From contig JAJVII010000006.1 in the NCBI GenBank assembly GCA_022072085.1, positions 78,814 to 142,813 on the forward strand: DNA of 64,000 bases, given 5' to 3'. Numbering within the stretch: position 1 is the stretch's first letter; the number at the start of each line of letters is the position of its first letter. This document shows positions 5,564 through 13,607 of the stretch, one piece after another. The position numbers were made by a program, and so were the translations under genes. This DNA is from Phycisphaerae bacterium (lineage in GTDB: Bacteria; Planctomycetota; Phycisphaerae; JAJVII01). A model generated the notes under the pieces. It saw only the letters and a program-made list of their open reading frames with translations. It was not told where the DNA came from and did not search any database.

Positions 5564-6742
5564 TCACGCCATCCGCTGCAACGCCAGCAGGCCGATCTGG
5601 CCGCCGAACCCCATGCTCGTGCAGAGCGCCGATCGCAGGTCGGCCGGCATCGGACGGTCGGTCAGCCGAACGCGGCAGTCGTCGTCGGCCTGTTCGGTCG
5701 TGCTCGCGGTCGGCGGATGGATGCCGTGACGCAGCGACTGGATCGCGACGATGGCTTCGGTCAGCCCGGCGGCGCCCAACAGATGGCCGACGACCGACTT
5801 GGCGGCCGTCACCCGCGGGTCGGCGCCGGCGAACGCGGCGGCGACGGCGGCTGACTCCTGGCGGTCGTTGCTCGGGGTTCCGGTTCCGTGGGCGCAGTAG
5901 AGATCGACATGCTCCGGCCGCCAGGCGGCCCGCGACAGCAGCGCCGACAGCAGCCTGGCCAACGTGCGGCCTTGGGGGTCCTGGGCGGTGAGTCCCGTGG
6001 GATCGGCGCCGATCAGCCAGGCCGAGAGTTCCACGAGCGGCCGTCCGACGGCGACGTCGGCTCGCTCGATCGTCACGGCGACGGCGCCCTCGGCCAGCAC
6101 GAAGCCGTCGCGGCGTCGGTCGAACGGCCGGCAGCGGTCGGCGGTGAGCACGCCCATGCTGGCGAACGCGCCCAGCAGCAGCGGCATGACCGAAGCGTCC
6201 GCAACCGTGACCAGCGCCCGGCTGACCTGGCCGTCGCGGATCATCTGGGCCGCCCGGATGAGCGCGTGTGTGCCGGTGGCGCAGGCGGCGACGGAATTGA
6301 CCGCCGGTCCGCCGATGCCCAGCCGCCGGCGCAGCAGCGTTCCCGGCGCGCTGGGCCAGGCCAGCGACAAGCCTCCGGGCTCGCCGTCAAACAACCGATG
6401 CAGGTCGCCCTTGCTGGTGGCGGCGGCGGTGCCGGTGGCGGCGTCGGACAGAATTTCACGGGTCCAGCCGGCCTGCCCGATCGCTTCGGCGCAGGCGACG
6501 GCCATCATGGCGGCGCAGCGCGACCGGGCCAGCGACGGATCGTCGTTGGCGACGCGGGCGATGGCGGCTTCGACGGCCGGCGGCACGACTCCGGCCTGGG
6601 GCGAAGGCAGCCCGGCGTACCGGGGGTCGGTCAGCGGCTTGGCGAACGGCTGGGCCTTCAGGATGCCCCGCCACAGGGCCTCGACGCCCAGGCCGGCCGG
6701 CGTAACGGACCCGCAACCCGTGATGACGATTCGCGATTCCAT
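5564..6742 (-). CDS. Beta-ketoacyl-ACP synthase (KAS II/FabF family)
   Basis: This 392-residue condensing enzyme extends acyl-ACP with malonyl-ACP. The thiolase-fold catalytic set is intact: the cysteine at about residue 154 (NSVAACATGTHA), a first histidine in CAHGTGTPSNDRQ at about 295, and KSVVGHLLGAAG with the lysine and second histidine at about 325-330. The start is MESRIVITGCG at 6742; an upstream extension would lack family similarity. No ribosome site is visible. The gene stands alone, without acpP, fabG or fabD nearby, so a role in a specialised lipid or polyketide is as possible as housekeeping FabF. It is the first host gene right of the prophage and runs toward it. Confidence 0.88.
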   Translation of the reverse strand: MESRIVITGCGSVTPAGLGVEALWRGILKAQPFAKPLTDPRYAGLPSPQAGVVPPAVEAAIARVANDDPSLARSRCAAMMAVACAEAIGQAGWTREILSDAATGTAAATSKGDLHRLFDGEPGGLSLAWPSAPGTLLRRRLGIGGPAVNSVAACATGTHALIRAAQMIRDGQVSRALVTVADASVMPLLLGAFASMGVLTADRCRPFDRRRDGFVLAEGAVAVTIERADVAVGRPLVELSAWLIGADPTGLTAQDPQGRTLARLLSALLSRAAWRPEHVDLYCAHGTGTPSNDRQESAAVAAAFAGADPRVTAAKSVVGHLLGAAGLTEAIVAIQSLRHGIHPPTASTTEQADDDCRVRLTDRPMPADLRSALCTSMGFGGQIGLLALQRMA

Positions 6743-6825
6743 GCGGAGGTAGCTTAGCAATTGGCGCGGCGGTGAGAAGAGGCATCCGGCCGCGGGTGCG
6801 ACATGCAATTGCGAGCGTGCCGCCC

Positions 6826-6837
6826 TATAATGCCCGC
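6826..6837 (+). promoter_or_regulatory. TATAAT -10 element six bases before a start codon (leaderless-type promoter)
   Basis: A perfect TATAAT at 6826-6831 is followed by six bases and then the ATG at 6838. Transcription normally starts about seven bases after the -10, which would place the first transcribed base at or next to the start codon. No ribosome site precedes this ATG. The -35 region is weak. The same spacing occurs before the genes at 16704 and 43865. Confidence 0.5.
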
Positions 6838-7308
6838 ATGAGCGAACTGCACCCGACCAACCAGGCGTTGCTCGTGGCACTGGACAACCAGGCGGCCCGG
6901 ACCCGACATGCGCTGGCGGACCTGCCGCAGGCGATCTACGAGGCCGCCCCCGGCGGCGACTGCAATTCGATCCGCAAGATCGGCGAGCACCTGCTCAAGC
7001 TGCGGCAGTTCCAGCTCAAGCTGCTGGAGTCGCCGCTGGCAGCCGACGTGCCGCCGCTTGACGAGGCGGCCACCCCTGCCCGACTGACGGCGGCGCTGGA
7101 CAAGGGCGAGGCCCTCGTGCGCGAGGCGATCGCCGGGCACGACCCAGCCGACTGGCATCGCACGCCGCCGGCGCCCCGCGAGGGGCCGTGGGGCGGTGAG
7201 CCGACGATCCGGCGGCTGATCCGCCCGCTGAACGATTTCACCAATCACATCGGCGGGATCCGGGCGATCCGCCGAATCCTCGGCTCGCCGGCCGAGAAGA
7301 CGCAATGA
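6838..7308 (+). CDS. DinB-like helical bundle protein, function unknown
   Basis: The product has 156 mostly helical residues. The pattern [24 protein letters not shown] followed by [20 protein letters not shown] and a C-terminal [15 protein letters not shown] resembles the four-helix DinB/YfiT superfamily, in which histidines on the helices bind a metal. Histidines are present (GEHLL, FTNHIGG), but the full triad cannot be assigned with confidence. The start at 6838 immediately follows a TATAAT box, suggesting leaderless transcription. The stop overlaps an ATG upstream of bioB, and bioB itself starts 48 bp later, so the two may be co-transcribed. Many DinB-like proteins are thiol-dependent transferases; no substrate is proposed. 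Confidence 0.6.
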   Translation: MSELHPTNQALLVALDNQAARTRHALADLPQAIYEAAPGGDCNSIRKIGEHLLKLRQFQLKLLESPLAADVPPLDEAATPARLTAALDKGEALVREAIAGHDPADWHRTPPAPREGPWGGEPTIRRLIRPLNDFTNHIGGIRAIRRILGSPAEKTQ

Positions 7309-7355
7309 CCGCGCCGCCGGCGGATGCCCTGGCCTGTTGCTTTGAAGGAACCCGA

Positions 7356-8348
7356 ATGAGCATTCAATTGCGTCACGACTGGACGCTGGACGAGATACGC
7401 GCGATACACGAGCTGCCCCTGATGGAACTGGTCCACCGGGCCCAGGGCGTGCACCGCCAGGCCTGGGGCGAGCCGGAGGTGCAGCTCTGCGCCCTGCTGT
7501 CGATCAAGACCGGCGGCTGCCCGGAGGACTGCGGCTACTGCGCCCAGTCGGTCCACCACAAGACCGAGCTGAAGGCCGAGAAGTTGATGGGGCCCGAGGA
7601 GATTCTGGCCGAGGCGCGGATCGCCCGCGACCAGGGGGCGACGCGGTTCTGCATGGGGGCCGCGTGGCGCGACGCGCCCGAGGGCTCGCGGTTTGAGCAG
7701 GTGCTGGCGGCCATCCGCGGCGTGCGCGAACTGGGCATGGAGGCGTGCGTCACGCTCGGCATGCTGACGCAGGAGCAGGCGGACCGGCTGGCCGAAGCCG
7801 GCCTGACCAGCTACAACCACAACCTGGACACCGGCGAGAGCTACTACGGGCGGATCGTTTCGACGCACACCTACGCCGATCGACAGGCAACGCTGGAGCG
7901 CGTCCGCAAGGCCGGCATCCAGATCTGCTGCGGCGGGATCATCGGCATGGGCGAGAAGCCCGAGCACCGCTGGGAACTGCTGCGGACGCTGGCGGCCCAT
8001 CGCCCGCACCCCGAGAGCGTGCCGATCAACGCCCTGGTGCCGATCGCGGGCACACCGCTGGCCGATCAGCCGCCGACCTCGACGGTCGAGATGGTGCGGA
8101 TGATCGCTACGGCCCGTATCCTGATGCCGCGGTCGCGGGTCCGGTTGGCGGCCGGGCGGCTGATGATGAGCGACGAGGCCCAACTACTCTGTTTTCTGGC
8201 CGGGGCCAACTCGATCTTCTTCGGCGACCGGTTGCTGACGACGGGCAATCCGAACTTCGACGCGGACAAGTCGCTGCTGGCCGAGGCCGGCCTGCGCCCG
8301 TCGGCCCCCCATGCCTGGCAGCCCGGAGCCGCGGTTGCAGACGACTGA
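7356..8348 (+). CDS. bioB: Biotin synthase
   Basis: This radical-SAM enzyme of 330 residues inserts sulfur into dethiobiotin in the last step of biotin synthesis. The CxxxCxxC cluster motif is CPEDCGYC at residues 55-62. Further BioB-typical blocks follow: CMGAAWR, YNHNLDT and GGIIGMGE, plus a C-terminal [15 protein letters not shown], a block characteristic of biotin synthases. The ATG at 7356 is chosen because GAAGGAA ends five bases upstream; the earlier in-frame ATG at 7305 would add 17 residues without family similarity. No other bio genes are adjacent. A bidirectional terminator hairpin follows the gene. Confidence 0.96.
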   Translation: MSIQLRHDWTLDEIRAIHELPLMELVHRAQGVHRQAWGEPEVQLCALLSIKTGGCPEDCGYCAQSVHHKTELKAEKLMGPEEILAEARIARDQGATRFCMGAAWRDAPEGSRFEQVLAAIRGVRELGMEACVTLGMLTQEQADRLAEAGLTSYNHNLDTGESYYGRIVSTHTYADRQATLERVRKAGIQICCGGIIGMGEKPEHRWELLRTLAAHRPHPESVPINALVPIAGTPLADQPPTSTVEMVRMIATARILMPRSRVRLAAGRLMMSDEAQLLCFLAGANSIFFGDRLLTTGNPNFDADKSLLAEAGLRPSAPHAWQPGAAVADD

Positions 8349-8375
8349 CCCCCCCCTGCCCCAGCGCACGAAAAA

Positions 8376-8416
8376 AGCCGCGGCGTCCCGCAGTCGGGCG
8401 GCCGCGGCTCTTGTTT
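8376..8416. terminator. Bidirectional intrinsic terminator between bioB and the opposite operon
   Basis: AGCCGCGGC (8376-8384) pairs with GCCGCGGCT (8401-8409) across a 16-base loop. A run of six A precedes the stem (8371-8376) and CTTGTTTT follows it, so the hairpin has a U-rich tail in either direction. It lies between the converging bioB gene and the small-protein operon that ends at 8441. Confidence 0.8.
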
Positions 8417-8440
8417 TCAGTCGCTGTCGCGCGGACGCGA

Positions 8441-8731
8441 TTACGGCAGCTTCTCCAGGTCGAAGACGGCCTCGACGTCGATCCGCTTGCGGGCGGGGTC
8501 GGCTTTGTAGGCGACCATCTTCTGGGCGGCCACGTCGATGACGATCACGTTGTCGTTGCCGCCGCGGATGGACCTGGCCACCAGCACGGCGTAGTCGCCC
8601 TGGCGGTCGAGGGGGCCGGTGGCCTGTGCCGATCGGACCGGCAGGTAGTTGAGCACCAGCAGAGCCGAGAGCATCAGGACAGCCGTCAGCGTCAGAACGA
8701 TGATGGCCGTCGTCAGTGACTTGCTATTCAT
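8441..8731 (-). CDS. Small membrane-anchored protein, paralogue of its neighbour
   Basis: The product has 96 residues: an N-terminal membrane anchor (about residues 8-28) and a soluble domain outside it. The domain has YAVLVARSIRGGNDNVIVIDVAAQKMVAY, which lines up with FAVVTAAIDNNEDVVWVINLKTRQLSVL in the next gene, so the two are tandem paralogues. The repeated idea, a short strand followed by a VxVIDxxxxxMxxY strand, resembles one beta-hairpin blade of a propeller or a small lipocalin-like sheet, but no family is recognised. The upstream gene on this strand is 65 bp away, suggesting one operon of three small membrane proteins. Confidence 0.7.
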   Translation of the reverse strand: MNSKSLTTAIIVLTLTAVLMLSALLVLNYLPVRSAQATGPLDRQGDYAVLVARSIRGGNDNVIVIDVAAQKMVAYKADPARKRIDVEAVFDLEKLP

Positions 8732-8796
8732 CTTGCGATCTCCTGTTCACGGTTGCGTGAATCGACGAACCCGAGGATATCCGTGCGGCGCCCAGG

Positions 8797-9087
8797 CTAG
8801 CGGTTGCCGCGGATGTCCTTCAGCAGGTTGCGGGTATCCATGAGGGTCAGCGTCTTGCCGGCGCCCTGGGGCATCCGCAACACGGAAAGCTGCCGGGTCT
8901 TCAGGTTGATGACCCAGACCACGTCCTCGTTGTTGTCGATGGCAGCGGTGACCACGGCGAAATTGTTTCCGCCGCCGACGACCTGTGCATCGGCCTGGCG
9001 AGGCGGCTCGATCTTCAGGACCACGGCGGTCAGCAGCACCAGATTGGCCAGCACCAGCGCGATCAGCAGAACATGCTTGACGCTCAT
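8797..9087 (-). CDS. Small membrane-anchored protein, paralogue of its neighbour
   Basis: The product has 96 residues with a single N-terminal membrane helix (about residues 5-24, LLIALVLANLVLLTAVVL) and a soluble C-terminal domain of about 65 residues. It has the same length and layout as the gene at 8441 and aligns with it through the NxDxVxVINLKTxQLxVL strand. No cysteine lipobox is present, so the helix is probably an uncleaved anchor or an ordinary signal peptide. Function is unknown. The duplication is divergent, which implies an old event. Confidence 0.7.
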   Translation of the reverse strand: MSVKHVLLIALVLANLVLLTAVVLKIEPPRQADAQVVGGGNNFAVVTAAIDNNEDVVWVINLKTRQLSVLRMPQGAGKTLTLMDTRNLLKDIRGNR

Positions 9088-9139
9088 ACCGGTTCCTCCG
9101 TCCAGATGGGGTTGGTTCCGAGCAATGTATAAGATCGTA

Positions 9140-9325
9140 TCAGTCCAGATGCGATCGCTTCGACTTCTTGAAACTCACCAGCACGATCAGGACCAGCATG
9201 GCCACCGCGAGAATCCAGGTCACCGCGAGGTTGCCGGACACCTCGACGTTCTGGTTGGCCTTCACTGCGTCTTCAAGCAGCCGAACCTGCTCCGTCTGCG
9301 CCAACAGACTGTAAAGCGTTATCAT
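9140..9325 (-). CDS. Small single-pass membrane protein, unknown
   Basis: The product has 61 residues: an N-terminal polar and partly coiled-coil-prone segment (QVRLLEDAVKANQNVEVSGN), a membrane helix at about residues 33-52 (LAVTWILAVAMLVLIVLVSF) and a basic tail KKSKRSH. It is the first gene of the three-gene set ending at 8441, on the same strand and 52 bp upstream of the next gene. Nothing identifies a function. A shared role with the two downstream membrane-anchored paralogues is inferred only from arrangement. Confidence 0.55.
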   Translation of the reverse strand: MITLYSLLAQTEQVRLLEDAVKANQNVEVSGNLAVTWILAVAMLVLIVLVSFKKSKRSHLD

Positions 9326-9413
9326 TCCAGTAGATCGCCTTATGCTGCAACCTGTCCTCGGCCTGTTGTTGTATTATAAGACACCGCCGGGGGCTGTAAA
9401 GTGGGGGCGCGAA

Positions 9414-9926
9414 TCAGAAAAAACGATCTACCGATTTCAGTTCCCCCCTGAAGACCTTTGACGGCACCGAGACCGTCCCCCACCGCCGGCTGCGGTCGCG
9501 CAGTTGGCTGGCGTACCACGCGACGGTCGTTGCCCCCATCACATAGGTCCGCCCGCGGAACTCGTGCCGCAGGCCGGCAAACGGCAGGCCCAGTTCCGGC
9601 TCGGTCAGCCAGTAGACGAACACCAGCAGCCCCGCGAAACTGTCGCCGAAGACCCGGGCCCACTGCGACAGGCCGACGATGTCCTCGCGCGTGGTCCAGT
9701 TCTCCAGGTGCCCGCGGCTGGACGCCGACGGCAGGGAAAGCTTGCGGCCCTTCACGTCCACCAGCCAGTTCGTCGGGCCGTCGCCGTAGACCAGGAAGTC
9801 GAAGCTCTTGATCTGGGCCCCGCCGAAGACGGCTTTCTTGGCATCGTCCACGGCGATGTATGGTCGGCCGACGCTTCGGAGGTAGTCCTCGAACGCGGCC
9901 TCGTAGTGAATGTGTCGCTGACTCAT
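9414..9926 (-). CDS. HYExAFE family protein, PD-(D/E)XK-like fold
   Basis: The product has 170 residues. The N-terminus carries the family-naming motif HYEAAFEDYLRS (residues 7-18). A nuclease-like core follows: SFDFLVY at about residues 41-47 and WLVDVKGRK at about 54-62, giving the Asp...Asp-x-Lys spacing of the PD-(D/E)XK fold. The family is known mainly from planctomycetes and has no assigned role. The start overlaps the stop of hisS (ATGA), so the two are translationally coupled. This coupling suggests housekeeping rather than mobile DNA. Nuclease activity is inferred from the motif only. Confidence 0.8.
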   Translation of the reverse strand: MSQRHIHYEAAFEDYLRSVGRPYIAVDDAKKAVFGGAQIKSFDFLVYGDGPTNWLVDVKGRKLSLPSASSRGHLENWTTREDIVGLSQWARVFGDSFAGLLVFVYWLTEPELGLPFAGLRHEFRGRTYVMGATTVAWYASQLRDRSRRWGTVSVPSKVFRGELKSVDRFF

Positions 9927-11227
9927 TGGGTCACGGGTTGCGACGGATTGTCCAGCAGCGACGAGAGCGGGATCGTCGCCTGCACCCCGGCGGCCAGATC
10001 CTTGACCGCAACCCGCCCCTGGGCCAACTCATCGCCCAGCACGATCACACGGCGAGCGTTGGCGGCGGCGGCCTGCTTGAACTGCTTGCTCACGCTGCTG
10101 CGGCGGTAGCTGTAGGTGGCCGACACGCCGCGAGCCCGAAGTTCCCTGGCCAGCTTGAGCAGACGCCCGAACAGCTTCTCGTCGGCGTCGATCAGGAAGT
10201 AATCCACGCCGACGGTCGCATCAGCCAACAGGCCCTTCTCCTGGAGCAGGTCGGCCAACACGACGTCGCCCATGCCGAACCCGACAGCCGGTATCTTCGG
10301 GCCGCCCAGCACTTCGAGCAGGTTGTCGTAGCGCCCGCCGCCGGCGACGGCCCGCATCGTGGCCGCCCGGTCGAAGACCTCGAAGACCGGGCCGGTATAG
10401 TAGGCCAGCCCGCGGACCACGCCCAGGTCGAACCCGCACCAGTCGCTCAGGCCCATCTCGCCGAGTAGACGGAACAGACCGAGCAGGTCTGCTTTCTCGG
10501 CTTCGCTGCGTTCGCCCTGGCTGGGCAACGCGTCCAGGTCGGTGCAGCCGGTCATCTCGAAGATGCTTGCGACCAGGGCGTCGTTGCCGGGAAGCTTCTC
10601 GGCCAACATGGCCCGGAATTTCTCCAGATCGACCTTCCGCCGCTTGTCGATGACGCCGTAGAGCGTCTCCAGGTCGCCGTCGGGAATGCCCAGGTCGGCC
10701 AGCAGTGACGCCAGCAGCGGCCGGCTGGATATCTTCACCACGACGTCGGCGGGGCCCAGGCCCAGTTCGCGCAGCACGTCGACGGCCACGCCGATGACCT
10801 CGGCGTCGGCGACGCGTTCCTCGGCGCCGACTACGTCGATGTTCCACTGGAAGAACTCGCGGAGGCGGCCCTTCTGCGGGCGCTCGCCGCGCCACATACG
10901 CGGGATGCTGAACCATTTGACGGGCATACGCAGCGAGCGGGCCCGCTGGTTGATCATGCGGGCCAGGGACGGCGTCAGTTCCGGGCGCAGGGCGTAGCGC
11001 GCGTCGCCCTCGCCGCTTTCGCCGCGTCCGCTGACGGTGAACAGTTCGTTGACGATCTCCTGGCCGCTCTTGGCGGTGTAGAGTTCCAGCGTCTCGAAGG
11101 CGGGCCCCTCGATTTCCTCGAAGCCGGCGCGCAGCGAGACCCGCCGCCAGGCATCGAAGATGCGGTTGAGCCGGGCCATCTCAGCCGGGTAGAAATCGCG
11201 GGTGCCGCGGGGCGCCTGGATTGCCAT
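9923..11227 (-). CDS. hisS: Histidyl-tRNA synthetase
   Basis: This class II aminoacyl-tRNA synthetase of 434 residues charges tRNA-His. Class II motifs are visible: motif 1 region near GTRDFYPAEM (residues 7-16) and YALRPELTPSLARMI, motif 2 in the FSIPRMWRGERP...FQWNIDVVG block, and the HisS-specific VRGLAYYTGPVFEVFD and GGGRYDNLL, followed by a motif 3 region with GFGMGD. The C-terminal anticodon-binding domain occupies the last 100 residues. The length is near the usual 420-430. It is followed by the coupled HYExAFE gene. Confidence 0.96.
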   Translation of the reverse strand: MAIQAPRGTRDFYPAEMARLNRIFDAWRRVSLRAGFEEIEGPAFETLELYTAKSGQEIVNELFTVSGRGESGEGDARYALRPELTPSLARMINQRARSLRMPVKWFSIPRMWRGERPQKGRLREFFQWNIDVVGAEERVADAEVIGVAVDVLRELGLGPADVVVKISSRPLLASLLADLGIPDGDLETLYGVIDKRRKVDLEKFRAMLAEKLPGNDALVASIFEMTGCTDLDALPSQGERSEAEKADLLGLFRLLGEMGLSDWCGFDLGVVRGLAYYTGPVFEVFDRAATMRAVAGGGRYDNLLEVLGGPKIPAVGFGMGDVVLADLLQEKGLLADATVGVDYFLIDADEKLFGRLLKLARELRARGVSATYSYRRSSVSKQFKQAAAANARRVIVLGDELAQGRVAVKDLAAGVQATIPLSSLLDNPSQPVTQ

Positions 11228-11284
11228 CGGAGTCTGCCTTCAAGAAGAACGGATTGCGGCTGCCCGTGCTGCGCGTGCTGCCCG

Positions 11285-12088
11285 TCACGGGGTGCGGAAT
11301 CGAGCGCCGCTGATGTGGACCTTGCCGGTCTTCGCGTCCACCAGGTGCATCTCGGCTGCCGTCGTCCCGCCGCGATTGATCTGCGAATACAGCGGCAGAG
11401 TCGATACGGTGTACTCGCCCTTGTCATCGGGTCCTTCGACAGTGTAGCCGGGCTGGTCGGCCGCCTGGCCGGGCAGGCCTGACTTGACGATCTTGCTGAC
11501 GCGCTTTCCGTCGTCGGCGAGGATCCACAATTCACTCTTGGCCCAGTCCGGTTCGATGCCGGCGCCGCCGACGTGTGGAATCTGGACGCGGCTCTGGTAG
11601 ACGATCAGCGTGATCGACGCCGACGCCAGCCGGTCGTCCGGCGCATCGCTGCTGAACTCCTTGTGCTCGATCGTGCCGTTGATCATCTGGACGTCCATCT
11701 CGCCGCGGGTGCGATAGCCGGTGGCTGTGACCACGCAGCCGTCCTGCGAACCGGGCTGGGCGAACTCCACTTTCTGGATGTAGTTGGCATACTCGCGGCT
11801 GGCCTCCACGACGACCTTGCCGGTCGGGAGGTCGAGGATCATGTAGTTGTCCATGCCATAGACCAGGCCCTGCATGGATTTCTGGGCCACGAGGAACTGA
11901 AGGCGAACGGGCTCGCCGACATGGACATACTGCGGGCCGGGCCTGAACTGGCCGGGATCGTCGCTGCTGCTGTCGGCGTCGAGCCATGCCTTGTAGGTGC
12001 AGCCGTCCAGGCTCAGGACCGCCAGCAGAGCGGCGGCCCAAAACGACAGCATGCGGATGCCGGCCGAAAACGAGATTCGCGGCTTCAT
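11285..12088 (-). CDS. Predicted lipoprotein, unknown function
   Basis: The product has 267 residues with a signal peptide whose hydrophobic core (SFWAAALLAVLSL) ends in the lipobox LDGC, so the mature protein is probably lipid-anchored from that cysteine. The rest is soluble and beta-rich, with blocks such as QYVHVGEPVRLQFLV, YMILDLPTGKVVVEASREY and a C-terminal TAAEMHLVDAKTGKVHISGARF. No family is recognised. It lies 57 bp upstream of hisS on the same strand and may share its transcript. No ribosome site is obvious at the ATG. Confidence 0.75.
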   Translation of the reverse strand: MKPRISFSAGIRMLSFWAAALLAVLSLDGCTYKAWLDADSSSDDPGQFRPGPQYVHVGEPVRLQFLVAQKSMQGLVYGMDNYMILDLPTGKVVVEASREYANYIQKVEFAQPGSQDGCVVTATGYRTRGEMDVQMINGTIEHKEFSSDAPDDRLASASITLIVYQSRVQIPHVGGAGIEPDWAKSELWILADDGKRVSKIVKSGLPGQAADQPGYTVEGPDDKGEYTVSTLPLYSQINRGGTTAAEMHLVDAKTGKVHISGARFRTP

Positions 12089-12395
12089 GGGATGCCCTCG
12101 CGTCGGGTGAAAGACGCATTATAAGTCCAGACCCCGCCAAAGCAAGCGGCCGTGACGCGGTCTCGCGGCTCCCGGACGCGGCCGTCGCAACCGGGTTTTG
12201 CCGCCGCCGCATGTTGCGTCCGGTCAACATGGGCGTGCCCAGATGTTGATTCTCGTAAACACTCTTCCCAGCTTAACGCAAGTCTGCTCACCCGGTCATC
12301 CATTCGTAACTCTCTGGAAACACAGTGCATGTGAGGCTCTCGCGGGAGAAACGCGCGGGCCGGCGGCCGCTGGCACGCAGTTTGCTCACATCTAT

Positions 12396-12425
12396 TGGCG
12401 TTGGAGATGCCAGTCTCCGACGCCA
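12396..12425 (+). ncRNA. Stable 12 bp hairpin in a possible leader RNA
   Basis: TGGCGTTGGAGA (12396-12407) pairs with TCTCCGACGCCA (12414-12425) across a six-base loop. Eleven pairs are Watson-Crick and one is a G-U wobble, which hints at selection for RNA structure. It ends 22 bp before a perfect AGGAGGT ribosome site. No U-run follows, so it is not an intrinsic terminator. It may be part of a structured 5' leader; no known riboswitch class is recognised. Confidence 0.45.
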
Positions 12426-12459
12426 GTTGTTCTGGTGAGGCAAGAGCAGGAGGTGGACA

Positions 12460-12528
12460 GTGGGATTCTTTCGCCGAAAGTACCGGATTGTGCTGTTGAC
12501 TCTGGCGACCTTCATCGCTCTCTGCTAG
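12460..12528 (+). CDS. Tiny hydrophobic peptide with a perfect ribosome site (possible leader peptide or remnant)
   Basis: A GTG at 12460 lies five bases after AGGAGGT, the strongest ribosome site noticed in the host part of the window. The frame encodes 22 residues: MGFFRRKYR, then a hydrophobic run IVLLTLATFIALC, then a TAG. It looks like the start of a signal peptide or pilin-type leader cut short after the cysteine. It could be a real micro-peptide, a leader peptide, or a lipoprotein gene killed by a nonsense mutation; the frame after the stop soon hits further stops, favouring decay or a true micro-ORF. Confidence 0.4.
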   Translation: MGFFRRKYRIVLLTLATFIALC

Positions 12529-12727
12529 GGAGCGGTACGCCCTCATCAGCCAACCACGAGCCGCTGCAGGCTCCCGTCCTGACCCGCTGATATCAGCCGC
12601 GCGACGGCGCGCCGATACCGACGGATCGGTGTGACGGGGGCCATTTCTTTGCGCAAGCCGGACCCTTGCCTGCGTAGACGACTTCACTGCCCCCCTGCCC
12701 GACCCCTGCTCCATCAGGCCTTGCTTG

Positions 12728-13474
12728 CTATGGCTGATCGTATTGCTTTATCGGGCGGACCCAGATGTTGCGGAACCGGACCGGGTCGCCGTGGTCCTGT
12801 AACTCGAGCGGGCCGACGGCCTCGTGCGGCTCATACTGAGCCAGCAGCTTGTGCTTGGTCGGGCCCTGCAACTCCTGGTGGTGGTGCAGCACCACGCCGT
12901 TGTGCATCACGGTCACGTAGGCCGGGCTGACCAGTTTGCCGCCGTCGAACCGCGGTGCCTTCCACAGGATGTCATAGATCTGCCAGCCGCCGGGCGGGCT
13001 GCACACGTTGACCAGCGGCGGGTACTGGCCGTAGATCGCGCCGGTCGTGCCGTCGGGATAGGTCGGGTTGTTGAAGCAGTCCAGCACCTGGATTTCGTAG
13101 AGCCCCATCAGGAACACGCCGCTGTTGCCGCGGCCCTGGCTGTCGCCGACGACCTCGGCCGGGGCGGCCCACTCGATGTGGAACTGAGCATCGCCGAACT
13201 TCTTCTTCGTGCGGATATTCCCGGTCTTGCGGACGACCTCCATGCAGCCGCCGTCCACCAGTTTCCAGGTCGCAGGCCCGGGCGTCTTGCAACTCTCCCA
13301 CTCGTCCAGGTTCCTGCCTTCGAACAGCACAGTCGCGTCCGAAGGCGGCGCGACCGGGGCGATCCTGGGCAAGCTCGTCGGCGAGATGATCCGCGGCTGC
13401 GGCCGCTCGCCGTCATGCACGTGCCACTTGCTGCCGGGAATGATCGGCGTGTCCTGGTAACCGAAACCTGCCAT
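12728..13474 (-). CDS. DUF1080 family protein (3-keto-disaccharide hydrolase-like)
   Basis: The product has 248 residues. The DUF1080 jelly-roll signature is clear: VLFEGRNLDEWESCKTPG early, then GDAQFHIEWAAPAEV and GRGNSGVFLMGLYEIQVLD with a conserved Asn-Ser-Gly-Val, and a late IYDILWKAPRF and PVRFRNIWVRPI. Such proteins are very abundant in planctomycetes and some cleave 3-keto-sugars. The ATG at 13474 follows AAAGGAG with six bases between; earlier in-frame starts add an unrelated stretch. No signal peptide is visible at this start. It is preceded on the same strand by the DUF502 gene, 133 bp upstream. Confidence 0.85.
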   Translation of the reverse strand: MAGFGYQDTPIIPGSKWHVHDGERPQPRIISPTSLPRIAPVAPPSDATVLFEGRNLDEWESCKTPGPATWKLVDGGCMEVVRKTGNIRTKKKFGDAQFHIEWAAPAEVVGDSQGRGNSGVFLMGLYEIQVLDCFNNPTYPDGTTGAIYGQYPPLVNVCSPPGGWQIYDILWKAPRFDGGKLVSPAYVTVMHNGVVLHHHQELQGPTKHKLLAQYEPHEAVGPLELQDHGDPVRFRNIWVRPIKQYDQP

Positions 13475-13607
13475 CGACATCTCCTTTGGTGTATGCACGG
13501 GCCCAACCGGGCCGAGAATAGTTTCCTGCTCGCCGCGTTCGTCGGCGGTCGCGACAGCTTCCAACTCCAACGGCCTCTCGTCAAGCCCCAATCGTCGGCC
13601 GCCGGCG

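Larger units (their letters stand above)
12089..12727. other. Gene-poor stretch with a strong hairpin and a tiny reading frame
   Basis: No conventional gene is seen in about 640 bp. Longer open frames here lack coding character and contradict each other. The only notable elements are the 12 bp hairpin at 12396-12425 and the 22-codon frame at 12460-12528 with a strong ribosome site. The rest could hold a promoter for the leftward lipoprotein gene or remains of a decayed gene. Confidence 0.5.

Noticed and set aside
12396..12425. The 12 bp hairpin as an intrinsic terminator
   Set aside because: No U-run follows on either strand, and it precedes a strong ribosome site rather than ending a gene.
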